DNA from: Variovorax sp. CF313
GTDB lineage: Bacteria; Pseudomonadota; Gammaproteobacteria; Burkholderiales; Burkholderiaceae_C
Length of the DNA: 64,000 nucleotides
Assembly (NCBI RefSeq): GCF_000282635.1
Contig: NZ_AKIW01000032.1
Coordinates: forward strand, 25,721 to 89,720
Reading direction: 5' to 3'
Part shown: positions 24,972 through 36,146 of the stretch, in pieces
How positions within the stretch are numbered: position 1 is the stretch's first letter
Layout: each line of letters opens with the position of its first letter
Notes under the pieces: generated by a model
The model's database searches: none
Seen by the model: only the letters and a program-made list of their open reading frames with translations
Told to the model about the DNA's origin: nothing
Made by a program: the position numbers and the translations under genes

Positions 24972-25745
24972 ATGAGTGCATTCAGCGAAGAACGCGTCCT
25001 GAGCGTCCACCACTGGACCGACCGCCTGTTCACCTTCACCACCACGCGCGACCCGGCGCTGCGCTTCTCGAACGGTCATTTCACAATGATCGGCCTGAAG
25101 GTCAACAACAAGCCCCTGCTGCGCGCCTACAGCATCGTGAGCCCGAACTACGAGGAGCATCTCGAGTTCCTGAGTATCAAGGTGGAAGAAGGCCCGCTCA
25201 CCTCGAAGCTGCAGCACATCCAGGTGGGCGACACCGTCATCGTGGGCCGCAAGCCCACCGGCACGCTGCTGATCGACTACACGCTGCCGGCCAAGCGCCT
25301 GTACCTGTTCGGCACCGGCACCGGCCTGGCACCGTTCATGAGCATCATCCGCGACCCCGACACCTACGAGAAGTTCGAGCAGGTCATTCTGGTGCACGGC
25401 GTGCGCCAGGTCGACGAGCTGGCCTACCACGACCTCGTGATCGACCACCTGCCCAAGCACGAGTTCCTGGGCGAGATGGTTGCCAAGCAGCTGCTCTACT
25501 ACCCGACGGTCACGCGCGAGGAGTTCCGCAACCAAGGCCGCATCACCGACCTCATCGAGAGCAACAAGCTCACCGACGACCTCGGCCTGCCCCCGCTCAA
25601 CGTCGAGGAAGACCGCGTCATGCTGTGCGGCAGCCCCGGCCTGCTGGTCGACCTGAAGCACATCCTCGAAAAGCGCGGCTTCAAGGAAGGCAACACCTCG
25701 ACGCCCGGCGACTTCGTCGTAGAGCGCGCGTTCGCCGAAAAATAA
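24972..25745 (+). CDS. fpr: Ferredoxin-NADP reductase
   Basis: This 257-residue flavoprotein transfers electrons between NADPH and ferredoxin or flavodoxin. The FAD site is RAYSIVSP (residues 51-58), the nucleotide site is FGTGTGLAPFMSIIRDP, and the C-terminus GDFVVERAFAEK is typical of bacterial Fpr. The ATG at 24972 gives the standard length; frame upstream to 24876 is intergenic. Being divergent from the 6-hydroxynicotinate reductase homologue and in an operon with its presumed downstream enzyme, it may supply reduced ferredoxin for ring reduction. A housekeeping redox role remains possible. Confidence 0.93.
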   Translation: MSAFSEERVLSVHHWTDRLFTFTTTRDPALRFSNGHFTMIGLKVNNKPLLRAYSIVSPNYEEHLEFLSIKVEEGPLTSKLQHIQVGDTVIVGRKPTGTLLIDYTLPAKRLYLFGTGTGLAPFMSIIRDPDTYEKFEQVILVHGVRQVDELAYHDLVIDHLPKHEFLGEMVAKQLLYYPTVTREEFRNQGRITDLIESNKLTDDLGLPPLNVEEDRVMLCGSPGLLVDLKHILEKRGFKEGNTSTPGDFVVERAFAEK

Positions 25746-25762
25746 GCAGGGCGCCGCGCGCA

Positions 25763-26521
25763 ATGGCCGACAACCGCACCGCCGCCAAGCCCCAGCGCCG
25801 CACCGGCGTGCGCGAGGCCGCGGCGCAGGCCACGCGCGACAGCATCCTGAAATCGGCGACCAAGGTGTTCGCCCGATACGGCTACGACGGCGGCAGCGTG
25901 GAGAAGATCTCCAAGGCCGCGAAGTCGTATGACCGGATGATCTACTACTACTTCGGCAGCAAGGAAGGCCTGTTCATCGCGGTGCTCGAGGGCATCTACC
26001 AGCGCATGGACGATGCCGAGGCCGCCATTGCGCTCGACGCCTCGCGGCCGGTGGAGGCGTTCACCGAAGTGATCCGCTTCGTGCTGGGCTACTACCGCAA
26101 GAACCCCGAGTTCGTCACGCTGCTGAACACCGAGAACCTGCACAAGGGGCGGCACATCTCGAAGTCGCTGCGCGCGCGCGAGTATTCGTCGCGGGCGGTG
26201 GCGATCATTGCGGAGATCCTCGCCAGTGGCGCGGCGCAGGGCCTGTTCCGCAAGGACCTGGTGGCGCGCGACATCTACCTGCTGATAGCGTCCACCGGCT
26301 ATTTCTACACCTCCAACCGGCACACGCTCACCGCCTTCCTCGGCGAGCCGATGGAGTCGCCGGAGGCCGTCGCGCACTGGGAAGACTTCGTGATCGAGAC
26401 GCTGCTGCGCACGGTGCGCGCGGACGAGCCGCAAGACAACACATCACCCCACGAGGACACATCGAAATGGCAGAAATCGCAGCCGGCGGCAAGTCGGGCA
26501 AGGTCGTCATCAAGAACATAG
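25763..26521 (+). CDS. TetR-family transcriptional regulator
   Basis: A 252-residue regulator. The N-terminal helix-turn-helix spans about residues 25-75 (AYG-like start RDSILKSATKVFARYGYDGGSVEKISKAAKSYDRMIYYYFGSK, quoted here only in part: FARYGYDGGSVEKISK, MIYYYFGSKEGLF). The C-terminal ligand domain contains ENLHKGRHI. It lies 17 bases after fpr, and its 3' end overlaps the following amidohydrolase gene by 55 bases, so the last ~18 residues are low-complexity. It probably represses both divergent operons through the palindromes at 24753-24807, with a pathway intermediate as inducer. Confidence 0.9.
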   Translation: MADNRTAAKPQRRTGVREAAAQATRDSILKSATKVFARYGYDGGSVEKISKAAKSYDRMIYYYFGSKEGLFIAVLEGIYQRMDDAEAAIALDASRPVEAFTEVIRFVLGYYRKNPEFVTLLNTENLHKGRHISKSLRAREYSSRAVAIIAEILASGAAQGLFRKDLVARDIYLLIASTGYFYTSNRHTLTAFLGEPMESPEAVAHWEDFVIETLLRTVRADEPQDNTSPHEDTSKWQKSQPAASRARSSSRT

Positions 26522-27666
26522 GGCTGCTGCTCTCGGGCGACATCGACAAGCCCATCCTCGACGCCGACACCATCGTGGTGAACGACGGCCTGATCGTGGC
26601 GGTCGGCAAAGAGAAAGACTGCGACCTCGAAGGCGCGCAGACCGTGATCGACGCACGCAAGACCTGCGTGGCACCCGGCCTGATCGACAGCCACGTGCAT
26701 CCGGTGTTCGGCGACTGGACGCCGCGCCAGGGCCAGATCGGCTGGATCGACTCGACCATGCACGGCGGCGTGACGACGATGATTTCCGCCGGCGAAGTGC
26801 ACCTGCCCGGCCGCCCCAAGGACATCGTCGGACTGAAGGCGCTGGCCATCACCGCGCAACGCGCCTTCGACAACTTCCGCCCCGGCGGCGTGAAGGTGCT
26901 CGCCGGTGCACCCGTCATCGAGAAGGGCATGGTCGAGAGCGACTTCAAGGAACTCGCCGAGGCAGGCGTGGGCCTGCTGGGCGAAGTGGGACTGGGCTCG
27001 GTCAAGGCCGGCTACGAGGCCAAGGAAATGGTGGCCTGGGCGCGCAAGTACGGCATCCAGAGCACGATCCACACGGGCGGCCCGTCGATCCCGGGCTCGG
27101 GCCTGATCGACAAGGACGTGGTGCTCGAAGCCGACGCCGACATCATCGGCCACATCAACGGCGGCCACACCTCGCTGCCCGAGGCGCATGTGTGCGAGCT
27201 GTGCGAGAAGAGCTCGCGCGCGATCGAGATCGTGCACAACGGCAACGAGAAGGTGGCCATCGCGGCGGCCAGGGCGGCGCTGGAGCTGAAGTGCCCGCAC
27301 CGCGTGATCCTCGGCACCGACGGGCCGGCCGGCTCGGGCGTGCAGCCGCTGGGCATCCTGCGCATGGTGGCGATGCTGTCGTCCATCGCGAACATCCCGG
27401 CCGAGCTGGTGTTCTGCTTCGCGACCGGCAACACGGCGAAGATCCGCAAGCTCAACTGCGGGCTGATCGAAGTGGGCCGCGATGCCGACTTCGTGTTCAT
27501 GGACCGCGCGCAGCATTCGCCCGCACCGGGCCTGCTCGAAAGCGTCCAGCTCGGCGACATTCCGGGCGTGGGCATGGTGATGATCGACGGCATCGTGCGC
27601 TGCGGCCGCAGCCGCAACACGCCGCCCGCGACCGAAATTCCGGTCGTCGTTTCCGGCGCGCACTGA
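26467..27666 (+). CDS. ena: Enamidase-like amidohydrolase
   Basis: This 399-residue cyclic amidohydrolase has the metal-binding H-x-H at His76/His78 (GLIDSHVHPVFGDW). Later histidines lie in TIHTGGPS and IGHINGGHTS, and an Asp in ILGTDGPAGSGVQP. It resembles enamidase of Eubacterium barkeri, a bifunctional Fe-Zn enzyme that hydrolyses 1,4,5,6-tetrahydro-6-oxonicotinate to ammonia and 2-formylglutarate. That is the step directly after the reductase encoded at 23032-24648, which strengthens both assignments. GAGG lies ten bases before the ATG, inside the tetR gene. It converges on the GtrA gene, 19 bases away. Confidence 0.82.
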   Translation: MAEIAAGGKSGKVVIKNIGLLLSGDIDKPILDADTIVVNDGLIVAVGKEKDCDLEGAQTVIDARKTCVAPGLIDSHVHPVFGDWTPRQGQIGWIDSTMHGGVTTMISAGEVHLPGRPKDIVGLKALAITAQRAFDNFRPGGVKVLAGAPVIEKGMVESDFKELAEAGVGLLGEVGLGSVKAGYEAKEMVAWARKYGIQSTIHTGGPSIPGSGLIDKDVVLEADADIIGHINGGHTSLPEAHVCELCEKSSRAIEIVHNGNEKVAIAAARAALELKCPHRVILGTDGPAGSGVQPLGILRMVAMLSSIANIPAELVFCFATGNTAKIRKLNCGLIEVGRDADFVFMDRAQHSPAPGLLESVQLGDIPGVGMVMIDGIVRCGRSRNTPPATEIPVVVSGAH

Positions 27667-27685
27667 GCGCGCCGTGCCGGCGGCT

Positions 27686-28087
27686 TCAGCCGCCGCGGTG
27701 CGAGCGAAAGACCAGGTAGCGCGCCGACAGGAAGTTGGCGCTCATGCCGGCGAGGCTGCCCAGCGCCACGCCCAGGGCCGCGGCCCAGCGCCCGTCGACC
27801 CAGTGCAGCGTCAGCACGTAGGCGCCATAGTTCAGCACTGCGCCGGCGGCCATGGTCGCCAGGTAGCCCAGATATTCGCGCCAGAGGGAACGGCCGGCCG
27901 CTGCGCTGGCCGCGAAGGTGTAGCGGCGGTTGAAGGCCCAGGTGGTGGTCGCCGCCGCAAGGAACGACACCACGCGCGCCGCATACCAGCCCAGCAGCGG
28001 CGCCAGCAGGTACAGCACGACCACGTCGACCACGAGCCCGATCACGCCGACGGCGGCGAACGAGAGGAACTCGCGTGCGATCTTCAT
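27686..28087 (-). CDS. GtrA-family membrane protein
   Basis: This 133-residue protein has four hydrophobic helices and the GtrA features FLSFAAVGVIGLVVDVVVLYLL and FNRRYTF. GtrA proteins are thought to help flip polyprenyl-linked sugars made by an adjacent GT2 glycosyltransferase, as here. The ATG at 28087 overlaps the GT2 stop (ATGA); the longer frame to 28201 overlaps GT2 out of frame. It is the last gene of a three-gene operon. Confidence 0.88.
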   Translation of the reverse strand: MKIAREFLSFAAVGVIGLVVDVVVLYLLAPLLGWYAARVVSFLAAATTTWAFNRRYTFAASAAAGRSLWREYLGYLATMAAGAVLNYGAYVLTLHWVDGRWAAALGVALGSLAGMSANFLSARYLVFRSHRGG

Positions 28088-29079
28088 CGCGAGGTGCGTG
28101 AAGCGCGGGTCGCCTGCTCGCGCACGCCCGGAATCGCGAGATAGCGCAGCCGCTTGGCCTCCCGCCGCCCCAGCGTGATGGCCTGCATGACGACGCCGCA
28201 CACGAAGGACAGCATGGCCGCCAGCATCGCGCCCGTGGCCAGCACCGCCGTGGGGAGCCGGGGCACCAGGCCGGTGTGCATGTAGGTCATGACGAGCGGC
28301 AGGACCAGTGCGATCGACATCAGCACGAGCAGCCCCCCGATGATCGAGAAGAACTGCAGCGGCCGCTCGCTCACGAACAGCTTGCAGATGGTCTTCAGGA
28401 TGCGCCAGCCGTCGCGGTAGGTCGAGAGCTTGCTGACGGAGCCTTCGGGGCGCGTGCTGTAGGCGGTGCCTTCCTCTGCATAGGGCATGCGCAGTTCGAG
28501 CGCGTGCACGGTGAGCTCGGTCTCGGTCTCGAAGCCCCGCGACAGCGCCGGGAACGACTTGGCATAGCGCCGCGAGAACACGCGGTAGCCCGAGAGCATG
28601 TCACTGAGGCCACCTCCGAACAGCTGCGCCACGGCGCCCGTGAGCATGCGGTTGCCGAGGCGGTGGCCGGTGCGGTAGGTGTGCGCGTCCTGGCCGTCGT
28701 CCACACGGCTGCCGACCACCATGTCGAGGTTGTCGTTCACCAGCCGGTCGATGAGCCGGCGCGCGGCGCCGGCGTCGTAGGTGGCATCGCCGTCGACCAT
28801 CACGTACACGTCGGCCTCGACGTCGGCGAACATGCGCCGCACCACGTTGCCCTTGCCGCGCAGGGCCACGTGGGTGACGACGGCGCCGGCCGCGCGCGCC
28901 ACGGCGGCCGTGTCGTCGCTGGAGTTGTTGTCGAAGACGTGGATCTCGGCCTCGGGCAGCGCGGCGCGAAAGCCCGCGACCACCTGGGCGATGGCCAGCG
29001 CCTCGTTGTAGCAGGGGATGACCGCGGCAATGCGCAGGCCGGTGTTGCCTGGAACGGCGAGGGAATCGGTGTCGGTCAT
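28084..29079 (-). CDS. Family 2 glycosyltransferase (dolichyl-phosphate-mannose synthase-like)
   Basis: A 331-residue GT2 enzyme with a GT-A domain: IAAVIPCYNEALAI at the start, the DNNSSDDT loop and the metal-binding DGDATYD. Two C-terminal membrane helices follow at about residues 235-310. It likely makes a polyprenyl-phosphate sugar donor for the neighbouring GT-C enzyme. Both ends overlap their neighbours by four bases. The mature glycan target is unknown. Confidence 0.9.
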   Translation of the reverse strand: MTDTDSLAVPGNTGLRIAAVIPCYNEALAIAQVVAGFRAALPEAEIHVFDNNSSDDTAAVARAAGAVVTHVALRGKGNVVRRMFADVEADVYVMVDGDATYDAGAARRLIDRLVNDNLDMVVGSRVDDGQDAHTYRTGHRLGNRMLTGAVAQLFGGGLSDMLSGYRVFSRRYAKSFPALSRGFETETELTVHALELRMPYAEEGTAYSTRPEGSVSKLSTYRDGWRILKTICKLFVSERPLQFFSIIGGLLVLMSIALVLPLVMTYMHTGLVPRLPTAVLATGAMLAAMLSFVCGVVMQAITLGRREAKRLRYLAIPGVREQATRASRTSR

Positions 29080-30887
29080 GGTGCGGCGGGAAGGATACGG
29101 TAGACCCGGCTGCCGTCTTTCTCGTACTCCACGGCGAAGTACTTGTCGAAATCGATGCGCGCGCTGAACACGGGCACCACGGAGTCCGGCAGGACCACCG
29201 CGGTGAAGCCCATGTCGCCGAGCTTGCGCGCGAGATCGCCGCCAGACAGGCGTCCGAAGTCGGTGTAGCGCCACGGCCCGAGCGTGTCGCCCCAGATGGG
29301 GTTGGGGCCGTAGTAGATCGCCTCGTTCAGCGCGATCTGGTAGACGCGGCCGGTGGCGTTGCGGCGCAGGTAGTCCATCACGGCGTAGCCCGGCACGTGC
29401 CGGCGCAGCACGGCCTCGCGAGCCTCGGGCGTGATCGAAACCATCGCGACCTTGGCGGCGGTCTGGCGCACCGAGACGGCGGCCAGCACGGCCAGCAGCA
29501 GCACGGCCACCCAGTCGCCCACGCGGGCCGGCGTGCGCCGCGTGACGGCAGCAGGCGGCGCGTCCTGCGCCGTGTTCCTGGCGCCGAACATGCGGCGAAC
29601 GCCCGAGACGATCCAGCCGAACAGCACCTGCCAGCCGATCGCCGCGATCGCGGCCAGCAGCGGGAACGAGGCCGTCAGGTAGCGCGGATAGCGCGAGGTC
29701 ACGACCCAGACGGCCACCGAATACAGGCAGAACCAGCCGGCTGCACGCACCGCCGCCGAACGCTTCCACCACACGCTGAACGGCGCGAAGAACACGGACC
29801 AGATCAGCGCGTTGGGCAGCTCGGCGTGCACGCGCACGTCGGCCACCTGCTGCACGTAGTCGGCCGGTGTCCACTCGGTGAAGCCGAACACGCGCGCGCC
29901 GATGGGGTTGAACGGGTCGCCCGTCATGATGGCGTTGCGCGCATACCAGTACACGCACGGAACCAGGAAGCAGGCGAACACCAGCGCCCAGGCCCGGGGC
30001 CGGCGCTCGTGCCGGATGACGAACACCGCCACCAGCGGCAGGAAGATCAACGCCTGGTACTTCGAGCCAGCGGCCACGCCGAGGCAGAACGCGGCCACGC
30101 CGAGCCAGCGCATGCCGCCGTGCACGGACTTGCCGGGCTCCGATTCGCGCCACCACCACAGCGCCACGCAGGCCGACAGCACGAACAGCGCCACGCCCAT
30201 GTCGATCAGCGCGTTGGAGTAATCGCCGAGCCCCAGCCAGATGGCCGCGCCGATGCAGGCGGTGAGCCGGTTGGCGTGCAGGATGCCCAGGCGATAGACC
30301 ATCACCACCGACAACGCACCCGCCAGCGCATTGAGGAAGTGCGGCAGCACGTCGTCGCCGAACTGCAGCGCGGCGGCGTAGAGCAGGTTGTAGTTGTACG
30401 GGAACCAGGGATAGCGCAGCCAGTCGTGGATGCCCAGCGAGCCCTGCTGTGCGACCTGGCGCGCGTACGGCAGGTGGTACATCAGTTCGTCGAAGGCAAT
30501 CGGCGGCACGAGCGGCGCCACCAGCGCGGGCAGCGCGACCAGGGCCAGCGCAATCAGCGCGATGCGCTCGACGTAGGTCCACGGCGCGGCGGGTTCGTTC
30601 GCGCGCAAGGCGCGCCGCTCGCGCAGCCACGACGGAAGCTGGAGCGCAGCGGCCACCACGCCTGCCACCACGAGCGCCACGGTCGCGCCGGCCTTGAAAG
30701 CACCGAAGATGGCCAGCGCCTGGAAGGCACAGATGTACAGGCCGACCCCGAGCGCGACGGCCATGGCCGCTTCGAGCCCCGCATCGCGGCGCGGCGGCGG
30801 GGCCAGGCGGCCCAGCAGCGCGCGGCCGAAGCCCCAGCAGCCGATCACGAAGATCGACAAGGCCGCGTAATGCGCGGCTGCAAACAT
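29076..30887 (-). CDS. Polytopic GT-C-type glycosyltransferase or related membrane protein
   Basis: This 603-residue protein has many membrane spans. An early periplasmic loop contains acidic-aromatic residues (PPIAFDELMYHLPYARQVA), similar to the catalytic Asp loop of GT-C enzymes such as ArnT and other PMT-like proteins, followed by GIHDWLRYPWFPYNYNLLY. A soluble C-terminal domain spans about residues 470-603. With the GT2 donor enzyme and GtrA, it forms a lipid-linked sugar transfer cassette, probably modifying a surface glycan. The exact family could not be fixed by eye. Confidence 0.75.
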   Translation of the reverse strand: MFAAAHYAALSIFVIGCWGFGRALLGRLAPPPRRDAGLEAAMAVALGVGLYICAFQALAIFGAFKAGATVALVVAGVVAAALQLPSWLRERRALRANEPAAPWTYVERIALIALALVALPALVAPLVPPIAFDELMYHLPYARQVAQQGSLGIHDWLRYPWFPYNYNLLYAAALQFGDDVLPHFLNALAGALSVVMVYRLGILHANRLTACIGAAIWLGLGDYSNALIDMGVALFVLSACVALWWWRESEPGKSVHGGMRWLGVAAFCLGVAAGSKYQALIFLPLVAVFVIRHERRPRAWALVFACFLVPCVYWYARNAIMTGDPFNPIGARVFGFTEWTPADYVQQVADVRVHAELPNALIWSVFFAPFSVWWKRSAAVRAAGWFCLYSVAVWVVTSRYPRYLTASFPLLAAIAAIGWQVLFGWIVSGVRRMFGARNTAQDAPPAAVTRRTPARVGDWVAVLLLAVLAAVSVRQTAAKVAMVSITPEAREAVLRRHVPGYAVMDYLRRNATGRVYQIALNEAIYYGPNPIWGDTLGPWRYTDFGRLSGGDLARKLGDMGFTAVVLPDSVVPVFSARIDFDKYFAVEYEKDGSRVYRILPAAP

Positions 30888-30939
30888 CAGCTTCTGAATA
30901 ACAACTCCCGGCGCCGGGCGGCCGCGCCGGCCGGCAGGT

Positions 30940-33711
<2,772 letters not shown>

Positions 33712-33737
33712 GGCCTCACCTGCGGAAGAGTCGGACA

Positions 33738-33806
33738 GGCGAGCGTCGTTGTCGCCCCAAGCCTGACGGCCGGCCTGCGAGGCCCGCCGCTGCAACGCTC
33801 CTTGGG
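33738..33806 (-). ncRNA. S-adenosylhomocysteine (SAH) riboswitch in metH2 leader
   Basis: Read on the minus strand, the leader has the conserved GGAGCGTTGCA core. A P1 stem pairs CCCAAG (33806-33801) with CTTGGG (33761-33756). An internal hairpin GGCCT-CGC-AGGCC and a pseudoknot pairing GAGCGT (33800-33795) with ACGCTC (33746-33741) complete the SAH riboswitch layout. SAH riboswitches turn on ahcY and metH genes when SAH builds up. It lies 27 bases before the start codon, next to the ribosome site. Confidence 0.85.
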
Positions 33807-33875
33807 AAGTGGTGCATTTTAGGTCGATTCAACCGGCCAAGGTAAAAGCCCCCGTTTCCGCTCCCGCCCGCCGGC

Positions 33876-34313
33876 TCAGGCGGGTTGCGCCTCGCCCATG
33901 GCCGAAGCCGGCAGGCCGAACACGCGATCGAAAGCCCAGTTGAAGACGAAGGTGTAGACCAGGAAAAACACCACCAGCCCCAGGTCCATCACCAGCGCCT
34001 GCCAGAGCGACACGCCCAGGCCCCAGGCGAACATCGGCACCAGGAAGGCGATCAGCCCGCCCTCGAAGCCGATGGCATGGGCGACGCGGCGGCGCACGCT
34101 GCGCCCGCGCACGGCCTGGCGCGACTCCCAGCGCTCGAAGAGCGCGTTGAAGACCAGGTTCCAGATCACCGCGATGACCGAGGCGGCCACCGCCAGCACG
34201 CCGGAATGGCCCAGGCCGGCGTCCGTCATCAAGGCCAGCCCGGCGCTGGCGGCGACGATGGCGATGCCTTCGTAAAGGGTGATGTAGACGATGCGACGCT
34301 GAATGCCCTGCAT
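33876..34313 (-). CDS. PACE-family efflux transporter (AceI-like)
   Basis: This 145-residue inner-membrane protein has four helices arranged as two related pairs, the bacterial transmembrane pair pattern. Family features include RRIVYITLYEGIAI at the start, WNLVFNALFERWE and VYTFVFNWAFDRVFG. PACE proteins export biguanides and related cationic compounds such as chlorhexidine, and possibly short diamines. It is divergent from a LysR regulator, matching the AceI-AceR pairing. It sits between the two halves of methionine synthase without an evident functional link. Confidence 0.92.
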   Translation of the reverse strand: MQGIQRRIVYITLYEGIAIVAASAGLALMTDAGLGHSGVLAVAASVIAVIWNLVFNALFERWESRQAVRGRSVRRRVAHAIGFEGGLIAFLVPMFAWGLGVSLWQALVMDLGLVVFFLVYTFVFNWAFDRVFGLPASAMGEAQPA

Positions 34314-34387
34314 GACGCTTTTCTCCTGGTTCGTGGCTGCGATGTCTGGACTTTATGTGTCACCCGCTGATATAAAAAGTTAACTTG

Positions 34388-34404
34388 TTTCAGTTTTATT
34401 GAAA
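34388..34404. promoter_or_regulatory. LysR-type operator between PACE and lysR genes
   Basis: TTTCA and TGAAA flank 7 bases, giving the T-N11-A dyad typical of LysR-type sites. It lies 12 bases before the lysR start within an AT-rich divergent promoter region, suiting autoregulation and control of the efflux gene. Confidence 0.5.
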
Positions 34405-34415
34405 GATCGGGCGCC

Positions 34416-35342
34416 ATGGCCTTCTCCAGCGACAACATCGAAGTCTTCCTGGCCGTGATCGACCACGGTTCTTTCTCTGCCGCGGCGCGGGCGCTGCGCA
34501 AGGTGCCATCGGCGGTCAGCATGGCCATCGCCAACCTCGAGGCCGAACTCGCCCTGCCGCTGTTCGACCGCAGCGGCCGCGAGCCCCAGCCCACGGCCGC
34601 GGCACGTTCGCTGGAGCCTCAGGCGCGGCTGCTGGCGGCACAACTCGGGCAGCTCCAGGTGCAGGCGCTGGCGCTGACCCAGGGGCTGGAAGACCGGCTC
34701 ACGCTGGCCATCGCGCCCGAACTGCTGGCCGCGCCCTGGAGCGGCCCGCTGGCCGAACTGGCACGCGAACACCCGCTGCTGCAGGTGGAGGTGCTGGCGG
34801 CCCCGCAAGCGGATGCATTGGCGCTGCTGCACAGCGGTCGCGCGCAGCTGGCGCTGGTGTTCGAGCGCCCGAGCCTCGACGGCCGCGAAGGCTTCCAGGA
34901 AGTCGGCAGCGACCTGATGGTGGCTGTGATGGCGCCCGACCACCCGGTGCTGCTCGCGGCGCCGGGCGGCCGGCTGCGTGAGGAGCACCTGACGAACACC
35001 CGGCAGATCGTCGTGGCCGGCCGCGACCTCGCCAACAGCGATCCGCGCTTCGTGTTCGCGCGCCACGTCTGGCGCACCGACAACGCGCTGGCCGCGCTGA
35101 GCCTGATCACCGCCGGGCTGGGCTGGGGCTGGCTGCCACGCAATTTCGCGCGGCCGCACGTGGCGGCCGGGGCGCTGGTCGAGATTCCGTTCGAGAACCT
35201 CAGCAACGGGCTGGACCTGTGGGTGGACGTCGTATGGTCACGTGAGCGCCCACTTGGGCTGGGAGCCCAGCGCTTCGTGGCGCTGATAGGGAAAGACCGG
35301 GTAGCCCCCGGCGAGTGCAGCCCCAAGACCGGCGGAAACTAG
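34416..35342 (+). CDS. LysR-family transcriptional regulator (AceR-like)
   Basis: A 308-residue LysR protein. The winged helix occupies the first ~65 residues (FLAVIDHGSFSAAARALRKVPSAVS, quoted as two segments: DHGSFSAAARAL and KVPSAVSMAIANLEAE). A periplasmic-binding-like effector domain fills the rest. It is divergent from the PACE efflux gene, 102 bases away, and probably activates it in response to the exported compound, as AceR does for AceI. The effector is not predictable from sequence. Confidence 0.92.
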   Translation: MAFSSDNIEVFLAVIDHGSFSAAARALRKVPSAVSMAIANLEAELALPLFDRSGREPQPTAAARSLEPQARLLAAQLGQLQVQALALTQGLEDRLTLAIAPELLAAPWSGPLAELAREHPLLQVEVLAAPQADALALLHSGRAQLALVFERPSLDGREGFQEVGSDLMVAVMAPDHPVLLAAPGGRLREEHLTNTRQIVVAGRDLANSDPRFVFARHVWRTDNALAALSLITAGLGWGWLPRNFARPHVAAGALVEIPFENLSNGLDLWVDVVWSRERPLGLGAQRFVALIGKDRVAPGECSPKTGGN

Positions 35343-35354
35343 CTGCCGGCCTCT

Positions 35355-36074
35355 TCAGCGGTCGTGGCCGCGGCCGCCGCCATGGCCACCGCCATGACCA
35401 CCCCCGTGCCCGTCGCCATGGCCACCCCCGCCATGACCGCCACCCCCGTGCGGTCGTCCGCCGCCACCACCGGGATGCGAATGCGGCATGCCAGGCGCCG
35501 GCCCCGGACGGAAGCTCGGCTGCGGCCGCGGCGGCCTGATGCCGGGGTCCGGCGGCGGACGGAATCCAGGGCCCGATGGCCGGAACCCGGGGCCAGGCTG
35601 CCAGGGACGCGGCTGCCACGCCGGCCTGGCTGGCGGCGGCGGACGCCAGCCCGCCACGGGTGGCGGTGGGCGGCCGCCCCACCAGCGCCGCTCGCCGTAC
35701 CACGGCCGGTCGCGGTAGTAGCTGGCCCAGTAGCTGCCGATCGCGAAGCTGATGATCGGCACGCCGATCACCGCGCCGTAGGTCGCCAGCGGCACGCGCC
35801 GCTCCTGGTAGGCGTAGTCGAGGCTGCGCGACCACACCCAGCCGCGCCCGCCGTCGGGCAGCACCACGTCGCACCAGCCATAGCCGCTGGTGCAGCCGAT
35901 CACGTCGAGCGGCTGGCCGGGCCCGAGCCGCGCCACCAGCGGATAGTCGCCCGAGGGGCCGGCGCGCAGGTTGACCGTGCCGCGGGTGAAGGCCTGCTGC
36001 GCCGCGGCCGCAAGCGGCAGGATCAGGGCAAGCGCGCCGATGCCGATCCAGCGTCGTGGGGCGAGTGTGTTCAT
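35355..36074 (-). CDS. Secreted SH3 (bacterial) protein with Pro-rich and His/Gly-rich tail
   Basis: This 239-residue protein has a Sec signal (WIGIGALALILPLAAAAQQ). An SH3b domain spans about residues 28-95 (GTVNLRAGPSGDYPLVARLGPG, here in part: TVNLRAGPSGDYPLV). It is followed by a short hydrophobic region and a long Pro/Arg/Trp segment. The last ~45 residues repeat His and Gly (HGGG units). The SH3b part suggests cell-wall contact; the tail could bind metal ions or simply be disordered. It lies between metH2 and metH1 on the same strand. Confidence 0.8.
   Translation of the reverse strand: MNTLAPRRWIGIGALALILPLAAAAQQAFTRGTVNLRAGPSGDYPLVARLGPGQPLDVIGCTSGYGWCDVVLPDGGRGWVWSRSLDYAYQERRVPLATYGAVIGVPIISFAIGSYWASYYRDRPWYGERRWWGGRPPPPVAGWRPPPPARPAWQPRPWQPGPGFRPSGPGFRPPPDPGIRPPRPQPSFRPGPAPGMPHSHPGGGGGRPHGGGGHGGGGHGDGHGGGHGGGHGGGRGHDR
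35357..35470. repeat. Low-complexity tandem codons encoding HGGG-type repeats
   Basis: Imperfect repeats of CCA/CCG/CCATG units encode the Gly/His tail of the SH3 protein. The stretch is prone to slippage, so its length may vary between strains. Confidence 0.6.
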
Positions 36075-36146
36075 GGCGGGCTCCTGTTCTTGTGCCAGCC
36101 AGCCTAGGCCGGGGCAGGAGCGCCTGTCAATCGGCCGGAGGCGCGA

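Noticed and set aside
33712..33795. N-terminal extension of metH2
   Set aside because: It lies over the SAH riboswitch; the ribosome site and family start support 33711.
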